Positions 1 through 8,195 of a stretch of DNA of 64,000 nucleotides are shown here, one piece after another. This DNA comes from Micrococcales bacterium. Lineage in GTDB: Bacteria > Actinomycetota > Actinomycetes > Actinomycetales > Dermatophilaceae. Position 1 is the stretch's first letter. Each line of letters opens with the position of its first letter. Position numbers and translations under genes: made by a program. Under the pieces are notes generated by a model. That model saw only the letters and a program-made list of their open reading frames with translations, had not been told where the DNA came from and ran no database searches. The stretch covers positions 62,001-126,000 of the forward strand of contig JAJTBD010000005.1 in the NCBI GenBank assembly GCA_021287075.1. The letters run 5' to 3'.

Positions 1-356
1 TCCTCGCCAAGCCCTCGGTCGGCTATCTGCTGAGCTTCCCCCTCTATGCCCTGCTCGTCGGGGCCCTCTCGTACGCCGTGCTGCGCCGCGGCCTGCGGAT
101 GGCGGTCGTCGGGCTCGTGGTCGCCGGCCTGATCGGCAGCTTCCTGCTGATCCACCCGCTCGGGATCGTGGGCCTGATGCAGAACCTCGACATCCCCTTC
201 GGCAAGGCGCTCAAGATCGACATGGCCTTCTGGCCCGGTGACCTGATCAAGACGATCGTCGCCTCGCTCATCGCGACCGCCGTCCACAAGGCCTTCCCGG
301 CCCTGGCGCTCCGCCCCGCCGCCACTGTCCCCGCCGAGCGCGAGCTCGTTGCCTGA
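1..356 (+). CDS. bioY: BioY, biotin ECF transporter substrate-binding subunit (C-terminal part)
   Basis: The 5' end lies outside the window; the reading frame starts at base 3. About 117 residues remain, with hydrophobic helices, a GYLL segment near the start and the WPGDLIKTIVAS motif typical of the BioY C-terminal helix. BioY is the integral membrane S component that binds biotin. The two genes that follow encode the ATPase and the transmembrane coupling protein, so this is a complete bioYMN-type locus. Family call is firm; substrate specificity follows from family and gene order. Confidence 0.88.
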   Translation, partial: LAKPSVGYLLSFPLYALLVGALSYAVLRRGLRMAVVGLVVAGLIGSFLLIHPLGIVGLMQNLDIPFGKALKIDMAFWPGDLIKTIVASLIATAVHKAFPALALRPAATVPAERELVA

Positions 357-364
357 CGTGCCCC

Positions 365-408
365 GCGCTTTAGGCCAGTTGGGGGCGAACGCGGCGACGC
401 GGCATACC
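365..408. repeat. degenerate B-type palindrome plus one CGGCATACC copy
   Basis: The bioY-bioM gap holds CTTTAGGCCAGTTGGG, a degenerate inverse copy of the B-type intergenic repeat seen elsewhere, followed by one copy of the over-represented CGGCATACC word at 400-408. Confidence 0.5.
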
Positions 409-431
409 CCCAGCCGGGCGAGAATGACACC

Positions 432-1190
432 GTGATCGAGCTGCACGACGTGAGCGTCGCCGTCCCCGTGTGGGGTGACGGTGGACGTCAGCGCACCAAG
501 CAGCTCCTGACGGGGGTCACCGCGTCGCTGCCCGAGCAGCGCGTCGCCGTCGTCGGCGCCAACGGCTCTGGCAAGTCGACGCTGCTGCGGCTGCTCAACG
601 GCCTGATCACCGCCTCGGCGGGGCGGGTGCTCGTCGACGGCATCGACCCCGCGCGTGACGGCAAGGGTGCGCGGCAGCGGGTGGGCTTCGTCTTCACCGA
701 CCCGCTCAGCCAGCTGGTGATGTCGACCCCCGCCGACGACATCGAGCTGAGCCTGCGCAAGCGCATCCGCGACCGCAAGGAGCGGGCCGCCCGCGCGCAG
801 GCGGTCCTCGACGAGCGCGGTCTCGGCGACGTCGCCCACCAGTCGATCTATGACCTGTCCGGCGGGGAGCGTCAGCTCGTCTCTCTCGCAACGGTCCTCG
901 CGATCGAGCCGGCCATCGTCGTCGCCGACGAGCCGACGACGCTCCTCGACCTGCGCAACCGGATGGACGTATGTGAGGCCCTGCTCGGCCTGCCCCAGCA
1001 GCTGCTCTATGCCACGCACGACCTCGACTTCGCGGCCCAGGCCGACCGGGCGCTGGTGATCCAGGAAGGGCGTCTGTCCTTTGACGGCCCTGCGGCAGAG
1101 GCGATCTCGCACTATCGCGGGCTGATGGCCTCCGGGACCAGGGCGTCCGGGAGGGGGGCACCCGGCGCGAAGGCGGTCGGGGGCGCATGA
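432..1190 (+). CDS. bioM: BioM, biotin ECF transporter ATPase
   Basis: 252-residue ABC ATPase that powers biotin import. Walker A is GANGSGKST (residues 42-50), the ABC signature LSGGERQ (142-148) and Walker B IVVADEP (162-168) with the catalytic glutamate are all present. It starts at a GTG and its stop overlaps the start of bioN by 4 nt (ATGA), so the two are translationally coupled. The gap to bioY is 75 nt and carries repeats. A general cobalt/energy-coupling ATPase is the only real alternative; the bioY and bioN neighbours favour biotin. Confidence 0.9.
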   Translation: MIELHDVSVAVPVWGDGGRQRTKQLLTGVTASLPEQRVAVVGANGSGKSTLLRLLNGLITASAGRVLVDGIDPARDGKGARQRVGFVFTDPLSQLVMSTPADDIELSLRKRIRDRKERAARAQAVLDERGLGDVAHQSIYDLSGGERQLVSLATVLAIEPAIVVADEPTTLLDLRNRMDVCEALLGLPQQLLYATHDLDFAAQADRALVIQEGRLSFDGPAAEAISHYRGLMASGTRASGRGAPGAKAVGGA

Positions 1191-1807
1191 AGCCGCAGAC
1201 CCAGCTCTTCGGCCTCTATATCCCGGGCCAGTCGGTGATCCACCGGCTGCCGGTCGGGGCGAAGTATCTGCTCGTGCTCCTCGGCACCATTCCCAGCCTG
1301 CTCGCCCAGCAGTGGTGGCTGGCGCTCGCGGTGCTGGGCATCGCAGCCGCTGTGCTGATGATCGCGCGGCTGCCGGTGCGACTGGCGCTCGGGTTCGGCT
1401 GGGGCATGGGGATATTGCTCGCGCTGATCGTCGGCTATCACTCCCTCTATGGGCGGCCGTTGGTCGGGCTGACCCTGGCCACCAACCTCCTGGCGTGCAT
1501 CTGGCTCAGCCGGGTGCTGACGATGACCACGCCCGCCCCGGTGCTCGTCGACGCCCTGGTCGCTGCCTCGCGGCCACTGGACTGGGTGGGGCTGAGCTCG
1601 GAGCGCTTCGGGCTCGCGGTTGCGCTGATGCTGCGCTCGATTCCCTACCTCGTCGGGCTGTCGGGCGATGTGCGCAACGCCGCACGGGCCCGTGGGCTCG
1701 AGCGCAACTGCTTCGCGTCCGTCACCCCCTTTGTCATCGGAGCCGTCGCCTATGCCCAGCGCACCGGTGACGCGCTCGCCGCTCGCGGTCTCGGCGACGA
1801 CGACTGA
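1187..1807 (+). CDS. bioN: BioN, ECF transporter transmembrane coupling protein (EcfT)
   Basis: 206-residue multi-pass membrane protein linking the ATPase to the S component. Hydrophobic helices lie at about 25-60, 68-85 and 98-115, and two Ala-Arg-Gly signatures are visible near the C-terminus (168-170 and 199-201), the motifs by which EcfT coupling helices dock on the ATPases. It overlaps bioM by 4 nt and completes the bioYMN locus. Confidence 0.88.
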   Translation: MKPQTQLFGLYIPGQSVIHRLPVGAKYLLVLLGTIPSLLAQQWWLALAVLGIAAAVLMIARLPVRLALGFGWGMGILLALIVGYHSLYGRPLVGLTLATNLLACIWLSRVLTMTTPAPVLVDALVAASRPLDWVGLSSERFGLAVALMLRSIPYLVGLSGDVRNAARARGLERNCFASVTPFVIGAVAYAQRTGDALAARGLGDDD

Positions 1808-1821
1808 TCTCCCGTTTGCAC

Positions 1822-1874
1822 GAAGTGGCGAGTTCCGCCCCCGGGCGCTTGGCCCAGTTGGGCATTAACGCCCC
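1822..1874. repeat. A- and B-type intergenic palindromes, inverted orientation
   Basis: Downstream of bioN sits an inverse A unit (AAGTGGCGAGTTCCGCC) followed by an inverse B unit (GGCCCAGTTGGGCATTAACG). Each can fold by itself. The position at the end of the bioYMN operon fits a termination or REP-like role. Confidence 0.65.
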
Positions 1875-1906
1875 GCCGACGCGTGTGGGTCCGGGATGAT
1901 CGAGAC

Positions 1907-2566
1907 ATGCTCACAGGGATCCCAGGCCTAACCATCGGGTGCGCCGACCCCGAGGCGAGCCACGCGGCATACGCCCTCGTCCTAGGGGAGGAACTGCGCG
2001 CCGGCGACACTGTGATCGAGCTCGTCGCGGGCGGCGGCGGGCTCAGCGCGGCGACCTTCGCGAGCAACGACCTTGCTGGCGACACCCGTGCACTCGAGCG
2101 GCGCGGGCTGCCCCCGGCCGACGGGCAGGTCGAGGTCTGCGGGCTGACCTGGCGACTGCAGCAGGCGAAGGCCAACCGCAGCGACTACAGCGCGATCCTC
2201 GACCACGTCGTCGTGCGCACCAACGACCCCGAGCGGGCGGCCGCGGACTACGGCGCTCGGCTCGGGCTGGATCTGCGGCTGGACCGAACGGCGCCGGAGT
2301 GGGGGATGCGGGCGCTCTTCTTCCGCTGTGGCGGCACGGTCGTCGAGATCGTCAGCCCCGAGCCGCCGAGCGACGATCCCCGGGGTGACCGCTGGGGCGG
2401 CTTCGCGGTGCGCGTCAGTGACATCGAGGCGGTGCGCTCGCGGGTGGCAGATGCGGGGTATGCCGTGTCGGACGTCCGCCCCGGCCGCAAGCCCGGCACG
2501 CGCGTGTGCACCCTCAAGGACGAGGCGTTCGCGGGCCCGACCCTCCTGCTGGATCGGCGCGGCTGA
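1907..2566 (+). CDS. VOC-superfamily (glyoxalase-like) protein
   Basis: 219-residue protein with two vicinal-oxygen-chelate modules: a degenerate one at about 1-90 and a clearer one from about residue 100 (DHVVVRTNDPERAA, with VVEIVSPE near the middle). Such folds bind a divalent metal and act as lyases, dioxygenases or resistance proteins; nothing here defines a substrate. The ATG at 1907 was preferred to a GTG at 1883 because the protein similarity starts at LTIGCADPE, and the sequence before it (GATGAT, then 6 nt) looks like a leaderless promoter. Monocistronic between repeat clusters. Confidence 0.75.
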   Translation: MLTGIPGLTIGCADPEASHAAYALVLGEELRAGDTVIELVAGGGGLSAATFASNDLAGDTRALERRGLPPADGQVEVCGLTWRLQQAKANRSDYSAILDHVVVRTNDPERAAADYGARLGLDLRLDRTAPEWGMRALFFRCGGTVVEIVSPEPPSDDPRGDRWGGFAVRVSDIEAVRSRVADAGYAVSDVRPGRKPGTRVCTLKDEAFAGPTLLLDRRG

Positions 2567-2574
2567 GGTCCGTC

Positions 2575-2686
2575 CGCGGGGCGGAACTCGCCAATTGGCC
2601 TAAAGGTGGGTTGGGGACACGCGGGGGCGATCGTGCCCAAGTGGGCTAAAGCGCGAGGGGGCGGAACTCGCCAATTGGCTTAAAGG
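2575..2686. repeat. A-B-A array of intergenic palindromes
   Basis: Three units in the same direction: A (GCGGAACTCGCCAATTGGCC, 2579-2605), B (GGGGGCGATCGTGCCCAAGT, 2623-2654) and A again (2657-2686). All share a core GCC-nn-TTGGC followed by TAAAG. They fill the gap between two convergent genes. Confidence 0.75.
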
Positions 2687-2687
2687 G

Positions 2688-4104
2688 TCAGGGGAGGTCG
2701 CAGCCGTCGCAGCCGTCCAGGCCGTCGAGGCAGCCGTCGCCGCCGTCAAACAGGTCGCCGGCGCTGGAGACGAAGTCGCCGACGGACGACGTGACCTCGG
2801 CCAGCCCGCTGCCGACGGTGTCGAGGAAGTCGCCGCCGTCGAACGCGAAGGCGTCACCCAGACCCCCGGGCCCATCGGCGTCGAGCATCGCCGGCCCCGG
2901 GTCGCCGAGGTCGATCGGCACCGCCGCGGCGTGGCTGAGGAAATCCATGCCGTCGAACCACGTCAGGTCGAGCGTGGCGTCGACGGCCGCGTCGGCCATG
3001 CCCGACATCCGCGCCTGCCGCGCCACGTCGCCGAAGACCTTGGCCCAGTGCTCCGCGACGCCGAACACGATCGCATAGGGCAGGAAGCGGCTGAAGACAT
3101 CGCGCGCCTCCTCGAAGCGGATCTGACCCGCCTCGGCTGTGGCGAGATACTTCTCGAAGGCCATCGCCTGGACCCGCGCGGCCGACCCCTCGGCGGTCCG
3201 CGGCGTGCGCCCGCGCCCACCCCAGATGAGCAGCGCCGCACCCAGCACCGAGCCGACGCCGCCGGTGAGCAGCGGCACGCCCCACTGCTGGTCGGTCCCG
3301 ATGCTCCGCCCGATGACATAGAGCCCGCCGACGACCGCGCCAATCCCCACCAGCAGCAACAGGATCCCGAGCCTGGCCAGCCGCCGGTTCCGCTCACGCG
3401 GGTGCTTGCGATACCAGCCGCGGTCGACGACCTCGCGATAGAGCCCGACCTGCGCCTCGCGCATCGTGATGTCGAAGCCGTGCCGCTTCAGCTCGTTGAT
3501 GCTCGCGACATCGCCGCGCCGGAAGAGCTCGGCGAGCAGCTGGCGCTCCAAGGGCAGCAGCAGGTCGTCGGGCGCCGGGTTGGTCAGCGTCAGCACCCAG
3601 TCGCCCGCCTTGGGCGGTTCGCCCCCTCCGGGTGCGGTATGCCGCGGAGCCGGCTCCGCGGCATACCCCTCCCTGGGCGTGGGCATGGGGCCGGGCACCT
3701 GCCGGGGGGAGCGGTCGGGGACGGCCACCGTCGCGCCGCCCTCGGGGAAATCGCCACGGGGGGGTGGCGGTGATGGTGAGGTGGCCCCGCACAGCGAGGT
3801 CGACGATCGTGGCGCTGGCATCGACCTGGTTGGCCTTGCCGTCGATGACGGTGCCGGCCAGGCCCGGGGTGAGTCCGTCGGGAGGGCTGAAGCGCGGCGC
3901 CACCGAGCCGGACCACTCGTCGCCGCCGCGCACCCGCTCGCGCCGGGGCTGCTGCCCGAGGCCGGGCACCTCGCCCGGGGTGATGCCGGCAAAGATCTCG
4001 TCGCGGCGCCGGCGACGGAACCACACGAGGGTCGGGATGATGATCAGCAGCGGCGCGAGGGCAGCGGCGACGGCCTCTAGGGCGGTCAGCTGGTCGTGAG
4101 CCAC
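2688..4104 (-). pseudogene. DUF2207-family membrane protein, frameshifted
   Basis: Read from a GTG at 4104, the first frame gives a membrane helix (LAPLLIIIPTLVWF) and the DUF2207 stretch FSPPDGLTPGLAGTVIDG. Homology then continues in another frame to 2688, with LLLPLERQLLAELF, two helices (about 3240-3370) and the family block FSRFLPYAIVFGVAEHWAKVF. The frames switch at a run of seven G (3758-3764; C7 on the coding strand), a one-base slip. The long N-terminal extracellular domain of typical DUF2207 proteins is absent, but a good leaderless promoter (TAGTCT) precedes the GTG, so the short form may be native. The C-terminus ends in an unusual CLDGLDGCDGCD tail. A palindrome (3636-3667) is embedded in the coding sequence. 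Real frameshift, programmed slippage and sequencing error cannot be separated here. Confidence 0.72.
3636..3667. repeat. perfect 32-nt F-type palindrome inside a coding sequence
   Basis: GGTATGCCGCGGAGCC is followed directly by its exact reverse complement. It consists of two inverted GTATGCCG words and encodes GYAAEPAPRHT in the C-terminal frame of the DUF2207 gene. Elsewhere in the window this palindrome type is intergenic. Confidence 0.85.
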
Positions 4105-4110
4105 ACGGTC

Positions 4111-4116
4111 AGACTA
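4111..4116 (-). promoter_or_regulatory. -10 hexamer, leaderless promoter of the DUF2207 gene
   Basis: TAGTCT on the minus strand, 6 nt before the GTG at 4104, with no Shine-Dalgarno sequence. Confidence 0.55.
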
Positions 4117-4171
4117 GGCACCCACCCGACCGGCTGTGGAGCGAGCGTGGCCATCAGGGCAAGATCGAGAC

Positions 4172-5221
4172 ATGACCTATCACCCCGCGGACGCCAGATA
4201 CGACTCGATGACCTATCGCCGGACCGGGCGCAGCGGCCTGGACCTGCCGGTGATCAGCCTGGGGCTGTGGCACAACTTCGGCGACGACGTGCCGCTGGAG
4301 CGCCAGCGCGAGATCCTGCGGACCGCCTTCGACCACGGCATCACGCACTTCGACCTGGCCAACAACTACGGCCCACCCTATGGCTCCGCCGAGCGCAACT
4401 TCGGCGAGCACCTGCGCACCGACTTCGCCGGGCTGCGCGACGAGCTGGTCATCTCGAGCAAGGCCGGCTGGGACATGTGGCCGGGGCCGTACGGGCAGAT
4501 CGGCGGCTCGCGGAAGTACCTCATCGGCAGCCTCGACCAGAGCCTGAAGCGGATGGGCCTGGACTATGTCGACATCTTCTACCACCACCGCCCCGACCCC
4601 TCGACGCCGCTCGAGGAGACGATGGGCGCGCTCGACCACATCGTCCGATCCGGCCGGGCGCTCTATGTCGGCATCTCCTCCTACTCCCCGGAGAGCACCA
4701 GACGCGCCGCCGAGATCCTCGACGGGCTGGGCACGCCGCTGCTGATCCACCAGCCGTCCTATTCGATGCTCAACCGCTGGGTCGAGAGCGACGGGCTGCT
4801 CGACACCCTCGGCGACCTGGGCGTCGGCTGCATCGCCTTCAGCCCGCTCGCCCAGGGCATGCTCACCGACAAATACCTCGACGGCGTCCCCGAGGGCTCG
4901 CGCGCCAGCCAGGAGAAGTCGCTCGCCACCGAGATGCTCACCGACGAGGCCATCGAGCACATCCGCGCCCTCAACGAGATCGCCCAGGGGCGCGGCCAGA
5001 CCCTCGCCCAGATGGCGCTCGCGTGGGCGCTGCGCCGGCCCGAGGTCACCTCCGTGCTCGTCGGCGCCAGCCGGGCCGAGCAGGTCCGCGACAGCGTCGG
5101 CGCGCTCGAGCGGCTCGACTTCACCGACGACGAGCTCGCCGCGATCGACCAGCACGCCGTCGACTCCGGCATCGACCTGTGGCAGTCCGCGCGCGAGAGC
5201 GACGGCCGCGCGGAGGGCTGA
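4172..5221 (+). CDS. aldo/keto reductase (YghZ / L-glyceraldehyde-3-phosphate reductase type)
   Basis: 349-residue NADPH-dependent aldo/keto reductase. The catalytic tetrad is recognisable: Asp and Tyr in HFDLANNYG, Lys in ISSKAGWDM and His in FYHHRPDPS. The sequence YRRTGRSGLDLPVISLGLW near the start and the C-terminal TSVLVGASRAEQV fit the YghZ/MgrA subgroup, which reduces short aldehydes and methylglyoxal. The ATG at 4172 was chosen over an upstream GTG (4136) because similarity begins just after it and it follows the same GATCGAGAC context as the gene at 1907. It precedes the peroxidase operon but is separated from it by two hairpins. Confidence 0.87.
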   Translation: MTYHPADARYDSMTYRRTGRSGLDLPVISLGLWHNFGDDVPLERQREILRTAFDHGITHFDLANNYGPPYGSAERNFGEHLRTDFAGLRDELVISSKAGWDMWPGPYGQIGGSRKYLIGSLDQSLKRMGLDYVDIFYHHRPDPSTPLEETMGALDHIVRSGRALYVGISSYSPESTRRAAEILDGLGTPLLIHQPSYSMLNRWVESDGLLDTLGDLGVGCIAFSPLAQGMLTDKYLDGVPEGSRASQEKSLATEMLTDEAIEHIRALNEIAQGRGQTLAQMALAWALRRPEVTSVLVGASRAEQVRDSVGALERLDFTDDELAAIDQHAVDSGIDLWQSARESDGRAEG

Positions 5222-5251
5222 GCCGCCCGCCCCGCCGGGGGCCTCCTGCCT

Positions 5252-5315
5252 CGTTGACTTGTCACAACTCGCGCCCAAAACGCCATTTTTGGGCGTGATT
5301 TGCGCCAGGTCAACG
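5252..5315. repeat. C-type imperfect palindrome, 30-nt arms
   Basis: Left arm 5252-5281 begins CGTTGACTTGTCACAACTCG; the right arm 5286-5315 is its reverse complement with 24 of 30 matches, spacer 4 nt. The inner part (CGCCCAAAA...TTTTTGGGCG) alone makes a strong hairpin. It lies 30 nt after the aldo/keto reductase stop. No other copy is in the window. Confidence 0.75.
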
Positions 5316-5340
5316 GTCTGGGGGCGGCCACCCCAGGGGT

Positions 5341-5376
5341 GAGGTATGCCGCGGGTGCGACCCCGCGGCATACCTC
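5341..5376. terminator. F-type hairpin, two inverted GTATGCCG words
   Basis: GAGGTATGCCGCGGG (5341-5355) and its exact reverse complement (5362-5376) around a 6-nt loop. It lies between the aldo/keto reductase and ahpC and would serve as a factor-independent-like terminator, although no T tract follows. Confidence 0.65.
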
Positions 5377-5402
5377 GATTTGGCGGTGGCGCACCGGATC
5401 GC

Positions 5403-5457
5403 TAATCTGGAGTCGTTCCAAAATGACTGGACTCTCTAGAAGGAGCGCACGCACCTC
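5403..5457 (+). promoter_or_regulatory. ahpC promoter and leader
   Basis: A TAATCT hexamer (5403-5408) is a candidate -10 element. The leader contains GAGTC...CCA / TGGACTC able to pair into a small stem-loop, then AGAAGGAG (5438-5445) as ribosome binding site before the ATG at 5458. Whether a peroxide regulator binds here cannot be told; no gene for one is adjacent. Confidence 0.45.
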
Positions 5458-6021
5458 ATGTCTCTGATCAACACGCAGATCAAGCCGTTCTCGGCCACCG
5501 GCTTCCGCCAGGGTGAGTTCGTCGACGTCACCTCTGAGGACATCGCCGGCAAATGGGCGATCTTCTTCTTCTACCCCGCCGACTTCACCTTCGTCTGCCC
5601 GACCGAGCTGGGCGACCTCGCCGACCACGACGAGGAGCTCAGGGCCATGGGCGTCGAGGTCTTCTCCGTCTCGACCGACACCCACTTCACCCACAAGGCG
5701 TGGCACGGCTCGTCCGAGACCATCGGCAAGATCCGCTACACGATGCTCGGCGACCCGACCCAGGAGCTCTCGCGCAACTTCGAGATCCTGCGCGAGAACG
5801 AGGGCCTGGCCGACCGCGGCACCTTCCTGGTCGACCCGCAGGGCGTCATCCAGTTCATGGAGGTCACCGCCGAGGGCATCGGCCGCAACGCCGCCGAGCT
5901 CGTCCGCAAGGTCAAGGCCGCGCAGTACGTCGCCGCCCACCCGGGCGAGGTCTGCCCCGCCGCCTGGGAAGAGGGCGCCGAGACCCTGGCCCCGTCGCTG
6001 GACCTGGTCGGCAAGATCTGA
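5458..6021 (+). CDS. ahpC: AhpC, alkyl hydroperoxide reductase subunit C (2-Cys peroxiredoxin)
   Basis: 187-residue typical 2-Cys peroxiredoxin, full length. The peroxidatic cysteine is C47 in DFTFVCPTE and the resolving cysteine C166 in [10 protein letters not shown]. It reduces hydrogen peroxide and organic hydroperoxides in the cytosol and is re-reduced by AhpF, whose gene begins on the last base of this stop codon (TGATG). It is the E. coli/Salmonella-type AhpC, not the AhpC/AhpD pair common in mycobacteria. Confidence 0.97.
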   Translation: MSLINTQIKPFSATGFRQGEFVDVTSEDIAGKWAIFFFYPADFTFVCPTELGDLADHDEELRAMGVEVFSVSTDTHFTHKAWHGSSETIGKIRYTMLGDPTQELSRNFEILRENEGLADRGTFLVDPQGVIQFMEVTAEGIGRNAAELVRKVKAAQYVAAHPGEVCPAAWEEGAETLAPSLDLVGKI

Positions 6022-7610
6022 TGCTCGCCCCCGCACTGCTGACTCAGCTCACGGAGCTGCTCACCAAGGTCACCGAGCCGATCGAGCTGGTCTCCCGGCT
6101 CGACGACTCGGCCACCGCGACCGAGATGGGCGAGCTGCTTGACGAGATCGCAGGCGCCTCGGAGTCCGTCACGCACGTGCGTGGCCGCTCCGAGGCGGCG
6201 GGGGACGCACGCGTCCCCTCGTTCGTGATCCGTCGGGCCGGCACCGACGTCGAGGTCGAGTTCGCGGGCCTGCCCATGGGCCACGAGTTCACCTCGCTCG
6301 TCCTCGCCCTCCTCCAGGTCGGCGGCCACGCGCCCAAGATCACGCCGGAGCAGGCCGAGGCCATTCGCGGCATCGAGGGCACGCACCACTTCGAGACCTT
6401 CTTCAGCCAGTCCTGCCAGAACTGCCCCGACGTCGTCCAGGCGCTCAACGTGATGGCCGTGCTCAACCCCGGCATCACGCACACCGCCGTCGACGGCGCC
6501 GTCTTCCCGCAGGAGGCGACCGACCGCGGCGTCCTCGCCGTGCCGACCGTCTTCGTCGACGGCGAGACCTTTGGCTCCGGCCGGATGACGCTCGACGAGA
6601 TCATCGGCAAGCTCGACACCGGTGCCGCCGCCCGCGCAGCCGAGCAGCTCGACGCCGCCGAGCAGTTCGAGGTCCTCGTCATCGGCGGTGGCCCAGCCGG
6701 CGCGTCCGCCGCGCTCTACACCGCGCGCAAGGGCATCCGCACGGGCATCGTCGCCGAGCGTTTCGGCGGCCAGCTGCTCGACACGATGGCCATCGAGAAC
6801 TACCCGTCCGTCCAGCACACCGAGGGCCCGCGCATGGCCGCGGACCTCGAGGCGCAGGTGCGTTCCTACGGCGTCGAGGTCGTCACCGGCCAGCAGGTCG
6901 AGCACGTCCACCCCGCCGAGGGCGACGAGCCCATCCGGGTCGAGCTCGCGTCTGGCGCAACGCTTCGCACGCGCTCGCTCGTCATCGCCACCGGCGCCCG
7001 CTGGCGCACAATGGGCGTCCCGGGCGAGGAGGACTACCGCACCAAGGGCGTCACCTTCTGCCCGCACTGCGACGGCCCACTCTTCACCGGCAAGCGCGTC
7101 GCCGTCATCGGCGGTGGCAACTCCGGCGTCGAGGCCGCGATCGACCTCGCCGGCATCGTCGGTCATGTCACCCTGCTCGAGTTCGACGAGCAGCTGCGCG
7201 CCGACGCGGTGCTCCAGGCCAAGGCCGCGAGCCTGCCCAATGTCGAGATCGTCACCCGCGCGGCGACCACGCAGGTGCGCGGCGACGGCGCCAAGGTCGT
7301 CGGCCTCGACTACACCGACCTGCGCGCCGACGCCCACCACGAGCTCGACGTCGAGGGCGTCTTCGTCCAGATCGGTCTGCTGCCGGGCACCGAGTTCCTC
7401 TCGGGCACCCTCGAGATGAACGAGCGCCACGAGATCGTCGTCGACGACCACGGCCGCACCTCCGTGCCGGGTGTCTTCGCCGCCGGCGACTGCACCACGA
7501 CGCCGTTCAAGCAGATCACCGTCGCCTCCGGCGCGGGTGCGACCGCCGCCCTGTCGGCTTTTGACCACCTGATCCGCAGCGACGTCGCGGAGACCGCTCA
7601 GCGCAGCTGA
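6021..7610 (+). CDS. ahpF: AhpF, alkyl hydroperoxide reductase subunit F (NADH-dependent disulfide reductase)
   Basis: 529-residue flavoprotein that passes electrons from NAD(P)H to AhpC. The N-terminal tandem thioredoxin folds (about 1-200) carry the CQNC redox pair (132-135). The thioredoxin-reductase-like part follows: FAD-binding GGGPAG (222-227), active-site CPHC (347-350) and pyridine-nucleotide-binding GGGNSG (364-369), ending with [19 protein letters not shown]. The start overlaps the ahpC stop by one base, so the pair is one operon, closed by a hairpin at 7631-7666. Confidence 0.96.
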   Translation: MLAPALLTQLTELLTKVTEPIELVSRLDDSATATEMGELLDEIAGASESVTHVRGRSEAAGDARVPSFVIRRAGTDVEVEFAGLPMGHEFTSLVLALLQVGGHAPKITPEQAEAIRGIEGTHHFETFFSQSCQNCPDVVQALNVMAVLNPGITHTAVDGAVFPQEATDRGVLAVPTVFVDGETFGSGRMTLDEIIGKLDTGAAARAAEQLDAAEQFEVLVIGGGPAGASAALYTARKGIRTGIVAERFGGQLLDTMAIENYPSVQHTEGPRMAADLEAQVRSYGVEVVTGQQVEHVHPAEGDEPIRVELASGATLRTRSLVIATGARWRTMGVPGEEDYRTKGVTFCPHCDGPLFTGKRVAVIGGGNSGVEAAIDLAGIVGHVTLLEFDEQLRADAVLQAKAASLPNVEIVTRAATTQVRGDGAKVVGLDYTDLRADAHHELDVEGVFVQIGLLPGTEFLSGTLEMNERHEIVVDDHGRTSVPGVFAAGDCTTTPFKQITVASGAGATAALSAFDHLIRSDVAETAQRS

Positions 7611-7630
7611 CACCTCCCCACCGACGCGGT

Positions 7631-7666
7631 CGCGCGGCATACCTCCCCTGACAGGAATGCCGCGCG
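7631..7666. terminator. F-type hairpin after ahpCF
   Basis: CGCGCGGCAT (7631-7640) pairs with ATGCCGCGCG (7657-7666). It is a partly decayed version of the inverted GTATGCCG hairpin, 20 nt past the ahpF stop. Confidence 0.6.
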
Positions 7667-7687
7667 GTCGTCGGTGGCGGTATGCCC

Positions 7688-7719
7688 GGGCGTATGTGTC
7701 CACGTGGATGAAAGCGCCC
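7688..7719. repeat. divergent B-type palindrome
   Basis: GGGCGTATGTGTCCACGTGG followed by ATGAAAGCGCCC: the same layout as the B unit (outer GGGC/GCCC, inner inverted core, GAAAG), with substitutions in the core. It separates ahpF from the TPR gene. Confidence 0.55.
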
Positions 7720-7805
7720 AGGGCAGGTTTGGCGTTCGGGGCTCGCGCGGAATAGCGGGTTGTTGACCCAAATGAGAGCCTTGGTGTCCACAGAAGGAGG
7801 CGACC

Positions 7806-8195
7806 ATGTACAGCAGCGATTTCTCCCTCCCCGGTCTCCCGCAGGTCGAGATCGACGCGTTCACGCGGTTCCGCTGGGCGCAGAACCTCTTTGACCACGG
7901 CGACTACCGCGACGCCGCACGCGAGCTGGAGCGGCTGATGGCCCAAGCCGAGTCCGAGGAGCTGACGACCGGTCTCGAGGACGCGCGGCTGCTGCTCGCC
8001 CGCGCCTACTACCACTCCGCGCAGCTCGGCCGCGCTGAGGAGATGGCGCGCGGGGTGCTCGCGACGCACCCCACCGAGGGGTATGCCGCGCTGCTCCTCG
8101 GGCGCACGATGCAGCGTCAGGGGCGGCGCGAGGAGGCCCAGTGGGCGATGGACCTCGCGCGGGCCCTCGGCGCGCCCGGCACCGGGGAGGTTTGA
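7806..8195 (+). CDS. tetratricopeptide-repeat protein
   Basis: 129-residue all-helical protein with TPR-like repeats (FRWAQNLFDHGDYRDAARELE, LLLARAYYHSAQLGRAEEMA, ALLLGRTMQRQGRREEAQWA). No signal or catalytic domain, so probably a protein-protein adaptor. A clear ribosome binding site (AGAAGGAGG, 7792-7800) precedes the ATG. Its stop overlaps the start of the LLM-hemerythrin gene by one base, hence one operon and perhaps one complex. Confidence 0.75.
   Translation: MYSSDFSLPGLPQVEIDAFTRFRWAQNLFDHGDYRDAARELERLMAQAESEELTTGLEDARLLLARAYYHSAQLGRAEEMARGVLATHPTEGYAALLLGRTMQRQGRREEAQWAMDLARALGAPGTGEV

Noticed and set aside
3755..3770. Phase-variable contingency locus at the homopolymer
   Set aside because: C7 is short, nothing suggests a surface-switching role, and one assembly cannot show variation; kept only as a frameshift.
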